This document shows, in pieces, positions 31,017 to 40,753 of a DNA stretch of 64,000 nt; within the stretch, counting starts at the first letter, position 1; each line of letters begins with the position of its first letter. The translations under genes and the position numbers were made by a program. Source of the DNA: an uncultured Ruminococcus sp. (GTDB lineage Bacteria > Bacillota > Clostridia > Oscillospirales > Ruminococcaceae). The notes beneath the pieces are model-generated. The model did no database searches. It saw only the letters and a list, made by a program, of their open reading frames with translations, and had not been told where the DNA came from. The DNA lies in assembly GCA_947624255.1 (NCBI GenBank), contig CANQJO010000007.1, positions 1 to 64,000 on the forward strand, written 5' to 3'.

Positions 31017-31178
31017 TTTTGCTCCTATCGCTCCTGAGATTTATATTAAACGGCATTGCGGATCGCACAGATGCCGAAAGACTTTGCACATAATGCCGGG
31101 GAGGAAAGCGTGCTGCGTGCGGATCGGCAAATAGTAAACGCCAAATAAATTTGTCGTTTACCATAACATACATTACAT

Positions 31179-31207
31179 ATATTACACTATTTTCCCTGAA
31201 TTGTCAA
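31179..31207 (-). promoter_or_regulatory. Putative promoter of the polysaccharide operon
   Basis: Minus strand TTGACA, 17-nt spacer, TAATAT. Confidence 0.6.
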
Positions 31208-31291
31208 GTCAGCACTGTCAACGGCAATTTTTCTGTCTGCTATTTTTATCGCAGGGAGTTTTTATTGATGTCATATAGTATGTATCACGCC

Positions 31292-31328
31292 AAAAAAGAA
31301 AGGCTGCGCAGCAAAATGTCTGCGCAGC
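31292..31328 (-). terminator. Terminator of the CE12/dockerin gene
   Basis: GCTGCGCAG-acattttg-CTGCGCAGC followed by CTTTCTTTTTT in minus orientation. Confidence 0.8.
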
Positions 31329-31336
31329 TTTTGATA

Positions 31337-34300
31337 TTACTTTGCAAACTGTGCAAGCCCCTCGATATTCCGGGACTTCACAGCATCGGCAACAAGTTTT
31401 GCAACGGCATTTGCACCCTCCTCGGTAAAGTGCGTGCCGTCGGTAGAGCCTTCAACAACGCCCATAAGATGATACTTCAAAGCAGCATCATATCCTATAG
31501 AATTGTAATGCTCCACCATGAGGCTGTTAAGATCAATGCAGGGAATATTATACTTTGCGGCAAGCTGTTTGCAGGCATCGCAGTAATTTGTGTAGCTGTT
31601 CACGAATTTTCCTCCGGAGTACGCTTTCATACCGATAACAGTCGTCACAAGTATGGGAGTTGCTCCCTTGTCGAGAGTGTCCTTGATAAACGAGGTCATG
31701 TACCACTCATATGAACCCTCTGCCGGATTGTCGGCGTCTCCGCAGACAGGAGCGTATCTCTCGGCATTATTGTAGGCTGAATCATTGATAGCAAACTGTA
31801 TCATCACGAAATCTCCGGCTTTCAGATTATCGGTGATAGACTTGAAGCGTCCCTGATTGTAAAAGCTCTTGGAGCTTCTTCCTGCTATGGAGTTATTCAC
31901 CACGCTGACATTTTCGTTGAAATAATCCCCGAGGTAGTATCCCCAGCCCTGTTGAGGAGCGTAGCTTGCACGATAGCTCTGAACGGTCGAATCTCCGGCA
32001 ATGTAGATCACGGGCTTGTTTTCATCGCCTTTCTGCTCCTCCTGCGAGGGATCATACGTTTCAGCGATCGGCTCATCGGTCTTCATGATCGTCAGGCAGT
32101 CGAAGTTCGGTCCGCCGTTTTCGGTTACAGAGACCATTCTGATCGTATTTTCTCCGGCTTTGAGCGGAAGAACGATACCACGCTCCTCCCAGTTTGTCCA
32201 TGCGCCCGTTCCGATGAAAGGCTGCATCCAGCAGTAATCGGTAACGCCGTTGACGAATATCTTCATCTTTCGGTCGGAATCCGTACCATTGGCAACACGG
32301 AAGCTGACAAGATAATTGCCCTCACTTTCGGCATTTACAGTCCATGTGATGCTGCTGTCAACAACATTATCGAGATTCACATAGCCGTCCTCACGCAGAA
32401 ATCCCTCATTGACTGTTTCGGTAACGCCGCTGTCCCAAACCTGATCTGCGGCGAAATAATATCCTGCAAGAGGATCGGGTGCTGTGGTGGTAGTCGTTTC
32501 GGTCGTGGTCGTGGTGACAGTTTCGTATTCGATCGGGGGAAGCTCATCAAGACCGAGACAGCATTTCTGTATGAACTGAGCATCGAGGACGGTTATGCCG
32601 TCATTATTGATGACATCAGCGTTGATATATCCCTGATCGTTTATGCCCTCATCTTTTCCGAGACCGTACCTGTCGGGATTTGAGCAGTATTGCATTATCA
32701 GCACGGAATCGGAGAGATCTACTCTGTCATCGGTGTTTGAATCTCCGGGACGTTTTGCGATAACAGTGCTTACAACGGGAGGTTCGGTCGATGTGGTAGT
32801 GGTCGTGACAGTAGTAGTAGTCGTTGTGGTGGTAACATCGACCTCCTCCGCTATCCACTTCTGGCAGTTATGACCGTTGCGCTCCCAGAGCTGAACATTC
32901 GCACCGCTGTCCATGAGAGCACTTTTTACCTCTACAGCACTTCCGGCTGATACTTTCGGCACGATAGTATACGAACCGTCGCCGTTCTCCATGAATCTGA
33001 AAAGCTGCGCATCAGAGTGCGTATCAGTATAAATGCCGATATTCGTACCGTTGTCACTTTTTCCGTTGGCAACATCGAGCAGGAGCGTGCCGCCGCCGTC
33101 AAGCTCCGAGTAAACGTAGTAATACCCGTTATCGGCAGCTTTGACGTTCCATGTATTGCCGTTTTCGGGAGACTCTCCCTCACCCTGCCGGACATTTGTT
33201 CCGGCATCGGCAGAGCCGTTCTCCACCTCCATGTAAAGACCGCTGTTCACGTTTTTGAACATATAGCTTACGCTCTCATCGAGGACAGCCGGCTCAAGAG
33301 GATCAAAGTCTATAAGCCCCGATATTATCTGAGCGAGCTTGTCAGAGCCTGCCGCACTCTGGTGGAGATCATCATTTGCGGCATAATACGTCTCCATGGC
33401 GTCATATCCCACAGAGAGTCCGAACTCCTGCCACGGAGTAAAGAGATCAACGACCTGAACGTTCTGCTCCTGTCCGATAGTATCAAGCTGACCGCCGAAC
33501 CAGCGTCCCCCAAGCAGGGGACTTCTGTTCAGATCGCTGCGGCGACCCTGCTGCTTGACGAGTATGACCTCCATGCCCTTTGCCTTTGCACGCTTGACCA
33601 TATCGGTGACAGTGTCATAATACTCATCGCCGTTGGAGTAATTCGTATCATTTATTCCTATCGAAATGATATACATATCTCCCGGCTTGCCGTAATATTC
33701 AATGGGAGCGAATTGTCCGCCGTCAACAAATCCTTTCGCATACTGACCGCTCGCCGCCATATTGCGTATCTGCCAATAGTTTGAGTCAATGTATTTTCCG
33801 AGATACATTCCCCAGCCGTGCTGAGATGTATCCGCAGTGTTATAATAGTTGCAGACAGTTGAATCACCGCAGAGCCAGATAGTCGGATCCATAGCGGGAT
33901 CTTCCGAAAGCTGTGATATCTCCAATGAGCTCATGGTGAACGGATAGCCTGATTTTCCCTCGCACGCCTGAATGTTGAGCTGTCCGTCAGTGACCGGTAT
34001 GCGGAACGTATCGTAGGCATTATTTCCTGTGAGGTTTATAAGCTGTAACATTCCCTCAGCCCGAACACTTGTTCTGTTTGTGTTTCCGAGATATACCGTT
34101 ACCTGATAAAGTCCCTTCGGCAGGTCAACATTGAATGTGTTTGCAGCAGCGGTACTCTTGAACTGTACGGCATCGCTCAGCTCATTTTTTCCGGCGGCTG
34201 AAACGTTAGCCATATTTGCGGTCTGAGCAAATCCGTATCCCTTGCCTGCATCGTAGCCGTCAGATGCGGACACTCCGGTAAATCCCGAGGCTGTTCCGCC

Positions 34301-34441
34301 GCTGCCGAAATCGAATTTCCAATTGGCAGAGGCTGCCGAAACACCGGAATTCCGCTCAGGTGTTGAAGCACCGATACCGGTAAATGCGGCAAATGCCAAA
34401 GCAAGAGAGGTTATTCCGCTTATGAATTTTTTCATTTTCAA
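31337..34441 (-). CDS. Multidomain cellulosomal esterase: signal peptide, malectin-like N-domain, SGNH/CE12, ricin-type CBM13, dockerin, CBM35-like, second SGNH/CE12
   Basis: Two SGNH cores (IWLCGDSTVCNYYN...DLHQSAAGSDKLA; IYIAGDSTVQSYRA...DGTHFTEEGANAVA); QLWERNGHNCQKW ricin-like repeat; dockerin PGDSNTDDRVDLSDSVLIMQY...INADVINNDGITVLDAQFIQK. Confidence 0.9.
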   Translation of the reverse strand: MKMKKFISGITSLALAFAAFTGIGASTPERNSGVSAASANWKFDFGSGGTASGFTGVSASDGYDAGKGYGFAQTANMANVSAAGKNELSDAVQFKSTAAANTFNVDLPKGLYQVTVYLGNTNRTSVRAEGMLQLINLTGNNAYDTFRIPVTDGQLNIQACEGKSGYPFTMSSLEISQLSEDPAMDPTIWLCGDSTVCNYYNTADTSQHGWGMYLGKYIDSNYWQIRNMAASGQYAKGFVDGGQFAPIEYYGKPGDMYIISIGINDTNYSNGDEYYDTVTDMVKRAKAKGMEVILVKQQGRRSDLNRSPLLGGRWFGGQLDTIGQEQNVQVVDLFTPWQEFGLSVGYDAMETYYAANDDLHQSAAGSDKLAQIISGLIDFDPLEPAVLDESVSYMFKNVNSGLYMEVENGSADAGTNVRQGEGESPENGNTWNVKAADNGYYYVYSELDGGGTLLLDVANGKSDNGTNIGIYTDTHSDAQLFRFMENGDGSYTIVPKVSAGSAVEVKSALMDSGANVQLWERNGHNCQKWIAEEVDVTTTTTTTTVTTTTTSTEPPVVSTVIAKRPGDSNTDDRVDLSDSVLIMQYCSNPDRYGLGKDEGINDQGYINADVINNDGITVLDAQFIQKCCLGLDELPPIEYETVTTTTTETTTTTAPDPLAGYYFAADQVWDSGVTETVNEGFLREDGYVNLDNVVDSSITWTVNAESEGNYLVSFRVANGTDSDRKMKIFVNGVTDYCWMQPFIGTGAWTNWEERGIVLPLKAGENTIRMVSVTENGGPNFDCLTIMKTDEPIAETYDPSQEEQKGDENKPVIYIAGDSTVQSYRASYAPQQGWGYYLGDYFNENVSVVNNSIAGRSSKSFYNQGRFKSITDNLKAGDFVMIQFAINDSAYNNAERYAPVCGDADNPAEGSYEWYMTSFIKDTLDKGATPILVTTVIGMKAYSGGKFVNSYTNYCDACKQLAAKYNIPCIDLNSLMVEHYNSIGYDAALKYHLMGVVEGSTDGTHFTEEGANAVAKLVADAVKSRNIEGLAQFAK

Positions 34442-34731
34442 GTGAGCTTCCCCCTTAACGCAATATTCTTTTTATATTGTATCATATTATGCAGCGAAAT
34501 GCAAGATTTGAAGAAAAAATTTTTTAGTCATATCTTTTGAATATAAAGTCTTCCGTTTACTATTATGCGTGCGAAGAAATGTCCCCCTTTCAGAAACGGT
34601 ACAGCGTGAACCGGGTGCAGCGTCACGCTGCCTTATCACTCCTCTGTCACTTCGTGGGAGACTAATGCACAGAGATCTCTTCCCTTACAAAACAACCTAC
34701 AGTGCGAAATTCCTTGCGGCGGCTCGCCGCC

Positions 34732-35547
34732 TCATCGCATGATAGCAATTGCCTGCATACCAAGCTCCTCATATCGTTTTTCGGAAAGCTCCTTATCGTA
34801 GGGGACATACGCACCGTCAAGGGGATCGTTGAAATAGTAGTTTTCATCATCACTGCCGACAAGCACAAGGCAGTGTTCTCCCGATGTCCATGTAAAATAC
34901 TCGCCTGTCTCGGGAATTATCCAGCAGTTATTCTCTTTCTTTTCGGTCTGCTCCATACCGATGCTCGCCCAGACCATTACAGGTATCCCACGGCTGATAT
35001 AACTCTCACACAGATCATCAAGGGGAGTACCTCTCAGATCATGCGCACTGAGATCATATTCCGGCAGACATTGTTCAAAAAAGTTCAGGATAACGCCGCT
35101 GTAGCAGCCGTAGCCGTACTCACTGTACGGATCGCCTATAAAATAGCTGTCAGGATCTTCTCCCACAAGCTGACCGTTGGAGTCCGTCCACAGCTCACAC
35201 GAGGGAATGTATTTGAAAAAGATCTCCTCCGGGGATAAAAATATCCCGTAATACGCAAGTATCATTGATGATGAATAAAGCTCACAGCCTGTGGGGAGCT
35301 TATCCTGTGGGTAATATGGCACATCTATCATATCATAACCTCCTGATGCAGAATTGACGGCTTCGGAAACCGATGTCATTATCGGCGAGTTATCTCCGGC
35401 AGAGTCATCATCATAAATAAGCGGCTCACTCACTTTGTCGGACGCAACCGAAACACAGCGGTCATACCAAATGTGGTTGATCTCACAGGAGCACAGAAGT
35501 GTGCATGATAAAGCCGCTAAAATGCCGTTTCTGATCGAATTATCCAT
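34732..35547 (-). CDS. C39-like cysteine peptidase domain lipoprotein
   Basis: N-terminal lipobox-like LLCSC; MIDVPYYPQDKLPTGCELYSSSMILAYYG and SGEHCLVLVGSDDENYYFNDP. Confidence 0.8.
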   Translation of the reverse strand: MDNSIRNGILAALSCTLLCSCEINHIWYDRCVSVASDKVSEPLIYDDDSAGDNSPIMTSVSEAVNSASGGYDMIDVPYYPQDKLPTGCELYSSSMILAYYGIFLSPEEIFFKYIPSCELWTDSNGQLVGEDPDSYFIGDPYSEYGYGCYSGVILNFFEQCLPEYDLSAHDLRGTPLDDLCESYISRGIPVMVWASIGMEQTEKKENNCWIIPETGEYFTWTSGEHCLVLVGSDDENYYFNDPLDGAYVPYDKELSEKRYEELGMQAIAIMR

Positions 35548-35701
35548 ATCATCTCTCCTTTCTATGATAATATCATATCACTGCCGGAGACATAATGTAA
35601 TCACGAAACTGCAAAAGAATTGCAAAATTTACTCCGAATCGTTTGACACTTCACGCCATTGATGATACAATTATATATAGTATATATTGCGGAGGCTAAT
35701 T

Positions 35702-36367
35702 ATGATAAAAATTCTAATTATAGAAGATGATATAAATATCGCTAAAATGATAAAGGCTACGCTCTCAATAGTAAATTATAAGGGGCACTGCTGTTTTGAC
35801 GGAAAAAGCGGCGCAGAGGAAGCGCAGAAAGGCATATATGATCTGATACTTCTTGATGTTATGCTGCCGGAGATGAGCGGATTCGATGTTATGGAGAGTA
35901 TCAAGGACTGCGGAACTCCGGTGATATTCCTGACCGCCTTGCAGGACGTTGCCGACAAGGTAAAGGGACTGCGCCTCGGTGCGGAGGATTACATCGTTAA
36001 GCCGTTTGAAGCCTTAGAGCTTCTTGCACGCATTGACGTGGTGCTCCGGCGCTCCAACAAGACACAGAATATCATAAACTATTACGGCATATCCGTGGAC
36101 GTAAACGGTCATACGATCACCAACAACGGCGAGCCGGTCCAGCTCACTCCCAAGGAGTTTGACGTAGTGGTGTATTTTCTCCGTCATCAGGATATCGCCG
36201 TCTCACGTGAACGTCTCCTCTCCAGTATATGGGGATATGAGTTTGAGGGTGAAAGCCGCACGGTAGATATTCACGTCCAGCAGGTGCGCCGTAAGCTCAA
36301 CCTCAAGGACAAACTCGTAACGATACCGAAGTTAGGCTACCGTTTAGAAAGTCAGGACAGAGAATGA
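35702..36367 (+). CDS. OmpR-family response regulator
   Basis: MIKILIIEDDINIAKMI receiver with DLILLDVMLP; winged-helix output domain; start moved to 35702 behind GGAGG. Confidence 0.94.
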   Translation: MIKILIIEDDINIAKMIKATLSIVNYKGHCCFDGKSGAEEAQKGIYDLILLDVMLPEMSGFDVMESIKDCGTPVIFLTALQDVADKVKGLRLGAEDYIVKPFEALELLARIDVVLRRSNKTQNIINYYGISVDVNGHTITNNGEPVQLTPKEFDVVVYFLRHQDIAVSRERLLSSIWGYEFEGESRTVDIHVQQVRRKLNLKDKLVTIPKLGYRLESQDRE

Positions 36368-37809
36368 AACTCTGGCAGAATATTTTCCTCAGTTCACTTT
36401 GTCTCATAATACTTGCTGTGAACGTCATCTCGGTGGTGCTGCTGAACAACAGTCACCGGCTTCTCATTGAGCGAGAGCAGTCCCACGCTGTCAACGAGTT
36501 TGAATACTTTGCCGCATCGTTCTCAAACTCTGCAATATATGAGCGTCTTAAAGTCGGAAAAATAGCTCTCAGTCAGGAGGAGGTGACGAAAATTGCCTCC
36601 GATATGATCGAAAACCGCCGTCAGAAAGGCTCATCTGCCGCCATATATACCGAGGATAAACAGCTTCTTCGGGGCGATCTCTTTCCGGAGCTTGACTCGT
36701 ACAACGAGTTTTCCTCATATGTCTCGGACGTGAAAATCAGCACCGACAGCTACAGCATACACATCTTTGACTGCGGCACTGCACAGTATCTGACGATATG
36801 CTCGGCTCTGAAAATCGAAAGGAGCGTATACCTTATACTCACAGCAACGGATATCTCGGAGATATATGCACTGCGTGAACAGCAGACGGAATTCATTCGG
36901 CGTGTGGGAATTATTTCTGCGGCAGTGATCTCGATGATACTGCTTATTATCGTCATACTGCTCCTCAGACCGCTCAGCAGGCTCAACACCTACACCAAAG
37001 CCATCGCCGGAGGAAATTACAAGATCCGCATACGAAAAAAGGGCAGCCGGGAGTTCCGTGAGCTGGCAGGAAATATGAATATCATGGCGGACTCTATCCA
37101 AAAGAATGCGACACGGCTTGAAAAAATCGCTGAGGACAGACAGACATTTATTGCCAATCTTGCCCATGAGATGAAAACTCCCCTCACATCTATACTGGGA
37201 TTTGCCGATTTGCTCCGCATAAAGAAAAACGTCAGCGACAAGGAGCGTGCCGAATATGCGAGCGTGATCGTGGAGGAGACAAAGCGTCTGCGCTCCCTCT
37301 CCGGAAAGCTCATGGAGCTTATCGCCCTCGGAAGTACAGAGACAGAGAAAAAGCCGGTCAGCCTGCCGGGAATGATAAAGGATACCGAAACTGCTCTTGC
37401 GCCGCTGCTTGCAAAAAACTCCATATCCCTGACCTGCAGCTCGGAGGATATCGTCATATCGGCTGATGAGGAGCTTTTCAAGTCACTGCTTTATAACATC
37501 ATTGAGAATGCGGTCAAGGCATCGACTATAGATCAGGAGATAACGCTCAATGCCGGAATGTCGGACGGAAACGCTGTTATCGCCATTACCGATCACGGCA
37601 TCGGTATGAGCGATGAGGACGCTGAAAAGGTCTTTGAGCCTTTCTACATGGTCGATAAATCACGAAGCCGAAAAGCGGGCGGAGCAGGTCTGGGACTTGC
37701 CCTCTGCGTGAAGATCGCAAAGCTGCACAATGCCGTCCTTACCCTGAAAAGCCGTCCGGGAGAGGGCACGACCGTATATATTATCGTATCGGGAGATGAA
37801 TGTCTTTGA
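36364..37809 (+). CDS. Sensor histidine kinase
   Basis: HAMP-like region; NLAHEMKTPLTSILGFADLL (H-box); AGGAGLGLALCVKIAKLH (G-box). Confidence 0.95.
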   Translation: MKLWQNIFLSSLCLIILAVNVISVVLLNNSHRLLIEREQSHAVNEFEYFAASFSNSAIYERLKVGKIALSQEEVTKIASDMIENRRQKGSSAAIYTEDKQLLRGDLFPELDSYNEFSSYVSDVKISTDSYSIHIFDCGTAQYLTICSALKIERSVYLILTATDISEIYALREQQTEFIRRVGIISAAVISMILLIIVILLLRPLSRLNTYTKAIAGGNYKIRIRKKGSREFRELAGNMNIMADSIQKNATRLEKIAEDRQTFIANLAHEMKTPLTSILGFADLLRIKKNVSDKERAEYASVIVEETKRLRSLSGKLMELIALGSTETEKKPVSLPGMIKDTETALAPLLAKNSISLTCSSEDIVISADEELFKSLLYNIIENAVKASTIDQEITLNAGMSDGNAVIAITDHGIGMSDEDAEKVFEPFYMVDKSRSRKAGGAGLGLALCVKIAKLHNAVLTLKSRPGEGTTVYIIVSGDECL

Positions 37810-38834
37810 AACACACCGCTTTGTTTTTCCTCCTTTTAGCAGTCATACTCTCACTGGGGTATTACAGTGTTGACATCGCAGAATTATTCTCAAAACCCGA
37901 AATGCCAAAGGTTGTCGGGCGTGACAGTGAAAATTCCGGAGCGATATATCTATCCGAGGAAAATATCAACTTTTCTCCGATGGATATGATCGACATCTCC
38001 TCGTCAGATCGGAACCTCATCGAAATAAACAAGGAAGCAGCAGCGATATGCTCCTTTCAGCTCCGTGAAATGAGCAGATACAGACCTGAAACAAGCTATG
38101 ATTTCTCTGATTTGAGCGTTGATGAAAGCCTTAAATGCAATGATGACGAATATGTCTATATCGAGAAATTCCCCTATGTGAACGTCAACGGTCAGAGTAT
38201 GTTTATGGACGCTGTTTTCGACAGTAATTGCAGCGTTGTATATCTCAGATACTATAACGGCAGTACAGCAAATATCTCGCAGGTGAACATTGAAGATGTG
38301 CTTACCGAGTTAAGTACAATGTTCAGTTCTCTCAGGTATGATCTGTCAAAGAGAGATGACTTTTACGCAATAGCATACAATACTGCAATGAGTTACCTCA
38401 TTGACGGATTTTATTTCGATCCGGACACTGTTTGCCGCCTGACACTGGAGCTGATGAGGCAGGATATTCACTCTTACGGATACAACTCCGAGCTTACATC
38501 ATTCTGGCTGATGACTTCATCGGTCCTTACTATATTGGCTGCCGAAAAAGAATATATCGAAACATTTGATGATGCTGAAGAAGACTTATCCGAATATTAC
38601 GAAAGTGACATCGGACAGATACTCTTATACCCGTTGGAGGACGATGCTGTGGGAACGTCACGCATTGTGAGCGACATACTCGATGCGAGCGATTACAGGC
38701 AAATGACGGCATATACGGTACATGAAGACAGATTGTATGTCTCAATGTCCATAAATGCAATGCGGCTTGTAATGATCTACAACATCAGCGGAGAATACTT
38801 TGAAGGCTTTTACTTTACCTCAGCTTTAGCGTAA
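37800..38834 (+). CDS. Membrane-anchored hypothetical protein translationally coupled to the two-component system
   Basis: Overlaps the kinase gene by 10 bp; N-terminal hydrophobic helix TALFFLLLAVILSLGYYSV. Confidence 0.75.
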   Translation: MSLKHTALFFLLLAVILSLGYYSVDIAELFSKPEMPKVVGRDSENSGAIYLSEENINFSPMDMIDISSSDRNLIEINKEAAAICSFQLREMSRYRPETSYDFSDLSVDESLKCNDDEYVYIEKFPYVNVNGQSMFMDAVFDSNCSVVYLRYYNGSTANISQVNIEDVLTELSTMFSSLRYDLSKRDDFYAIAYNTAMSYLIDGFYFDPDTVCRLTLELMRQDIHSYGYNSELTSFWLMTSSVLTILAAEKEYIETFDDAEEDLSEYYESDIGQILLYPLEDDAVGTSRIVSDILDASDYRQMTAYTVHEDRLYVSMSINAMRLVMIYNISGEYFEGFYFTSALA

Positions 38835-38925
38835 TGCAGTCTCCCGCCTTGCAAAGCCGGATCTATAGCAACTTCGATGTTTTATGCTGCAATTTTCTCT
38901 CTTCAAAAAAACTTGCAGTTTTCTA

Positions 38926-38954
38926 TTGACATTTCCGGAAATATGTATTATAAT
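38926..38954 (+). promoter_or_regulatory. Consensus promoter of the SAM riboswitch/metK unit
   Basis: TTGACA, 17-nt spacer, TATAAT. Confidence 0.85.
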
Positions 38955-38965
38955 ACAAATATAAC

Positions 38966-39098
38966 CTTATCAAGAGCGGCGGAGGAAACAGGTCCTGTGA
39001 AGCCCGGCAACCTGACTTTATGATGACTTTCCCACAAATGTGGACGGATATCATACAGAAAAGGTGCTAATTCCTGCGGTATTTCCGGAAGATGAGGA
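38966..39098 (+). ncRNA. SAM-I (S-box) riboswitch
   Basis: CTTATCAAGAGCGGCGGAGGAAACAGGTCCTGTGAAGCCCGGCAACC...AAGGTGCTAATTCCTGC...GATGAG; upstream of metK. Confidence 0.96.
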
Positions 39099-39115
39099 TT
39101 TTCAAAAAAAATCAG

Positions 39116-39140
39116 AGCGTCCCGGTCGGGGCGCTTTTTT
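39116..39140 (+). terminator. Riboswitch expression-platform terminator
   Basis: AGCGTCCC-ggtc-GGGGCGCTTTTTT. Confidence 0.88.
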
Positions 39141-39176
39141 GCGGCATATGCCGTTATCACCAAAGGAGGTTTTTCC

Positions 39177-40367
39177 ATGAGCAAAAAATTTTTCACATCA
39201 GAGTCTGTCACTGAGGGACATCCCGATAAGATCTGTGACCAGATCTCTGATGCTATACTTGATTCTATCCTTGAACAGGACAAGCTGGGCAGGGTTGCCT
39301 GCGAGACTATTGTCACCACCGGAATGATCCTGTGTATGGGAGAGATATCCACCACGGCTGATATAGACATTCCGAAGATCGCTCGTCAGGTAGTTATCGA
39401 CATCGGCTACGACAGAGCAAAGTACGGCTTTGACGGTCATACCTGCTCAGTGCTAACAACTATGGACGGTCAGTCACCCGATATCGCAATGGGAGTGAAC
39501 GAGGCTTTTGAATACAGAGAGAACAACGCAGAATCTGACGGACTCTCCAACGGCGCAGGAGATCAGGGCATTATGTTCGGATTTGCCTGCAATGAAACTC
39601 CGGAGCTTATGCCTCTGCCTATATCTCTTGCTCACAAGCTTGCAATGAAACTCACTGAGGTGAGAAAAAACGGTACGCTGAGATACCTCCGCCCCGACGG
39701 AAAATCACAGGTTACTGTTGAGTACGATGACGGAAAGCCCGTAAGAGTCGATGCTGTCGTTATCTCCTCACAGCACTCGGCAGATATCACTCTCAGTCAG
39801 CTCAGGAGCGATATCGAGGAATTTGTCATCAGGGAGGTCATACCTGCCGAACTTATGGACGAGAACACCAGATTCTACATAAATCCCACCGGACGTTTCG
39901 TTGTGGGCGGACCGCAGGGCGACAGCGGACTTACCGGACGGAAGATAATCGTTGACACCTACGGCGGATACTCACGTCACGGCGGCGGAGCGTTCAGCGG
40001 AAAAGATCCCACCAAGGTAGACCGTTCGGCAGCGTATGCTGCACGGTATATCGCCAAAAATATTGTTGCAGCCGGACTTGCCGAAAAGTGCGAAGTCCAG
40101 TTGTCATATGCTATCGGAGTGGCTAAGCCTGTTTCAGTGCTTGTTGATACCTTCGGCACGGGAAGCGTTGACGAGGACAAGCTCTCGGAGGCAATTCAGC
40201 GTGTGTTTGATCTCCGTCCGACAGCGATAATAGAGATGCTCGACCTAAGAAAGCCCCAATACCGTCAGCTTGCCGCATACGGTCATATGGGACGGGAGGA
40301 TCTCGGCACCGCATGGGAGAAGACAGACAAAACCGATGCTATAATTGCCGCATTGCAGGAACTCTGA
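39177..40367 (+). CDS. metK: S-adenosylmethionine synthetase
   Basis: [55 protein letters not shown]. Confidence 0.99.
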   Translation: MSKKFFTSESVTEGHPDKICDQISDAILDSILEQDKLGRVACETIVTTGMILCMGEISTTADIDIPKIARQVVIDIGYDRAKYGFDGHTCSVLTTMDGQSPDIAMGVNEAFEYRENNAESDGLSNGAGDQGIMFGFACNETPELMPLPISLAHKLAMKLTEVRKNGTLRYLRPDGKSQVTVEYDDGKPVRVDAVVISSQHSADITLSQLRSDIEEFVIREVIPAELMDENTRFYINPTGRFVVGGPQGDSGLTGRKIIVDTYGGYSRHGGGAFSGKDPTKVDRSAAYAARYIAKNIVAAGLAEKCEVQLSYAIGVAKPVSVLVDTFGTGSVDEDKLSEAIQRVFDLRPTAIIEMLDLRKPQYRQLAAYGHMGREDLGTAWEKTDKTDAIIAALQEL

Positions 40368-40381
40368 AAATACGGATAAAG

Positions 40382-40415
40382 GCAGCACCGCATTTGCGCA
40401 GTGCTGCCTTTTCTT
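40382..40415 (+). terminator. metK terminator
   Basis: GGCAGCACCGC-attt-GCGCAGTGCTGCCTTTTCTT. Confidence 0.8.
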
Positions 40416-40753
40416 AAAAGTCGTACAAGGATCCTCATTATCCCGGATTTTAGAGTGAAATCAGTATTCAGAAGCTAAAGTACATCATATGGCAAAAAAA
40501 GCTGAGGTACGCCGGCTTCCGAGGAAATTTTGTGAACATAACAGAAGAGCCTCCGTTTAAGGAAGCTCATCTGCCATGATATAGGGATTATTGGGGATTT
40601 AATAATAAGTGGGTGGGGTATCCCACTTACTACCATAAAATCAGGCTTTAGGAGATCGCTCCAAGACCACTCCGGGACTCCGGAACCGCTCCCCTTCAGC
40701 AATTAAATTATAAAGCACAAATGTGATAGCTTTGTGAAATTTATTGTAATTTC

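Noticed and set aside
40475-40702. 75-aa minus-strand ORF downstream of metK
   Set aside because: No recognised domain or SD; spans stem-loop-rich DNA; kept only as an unexplained intergenic region.
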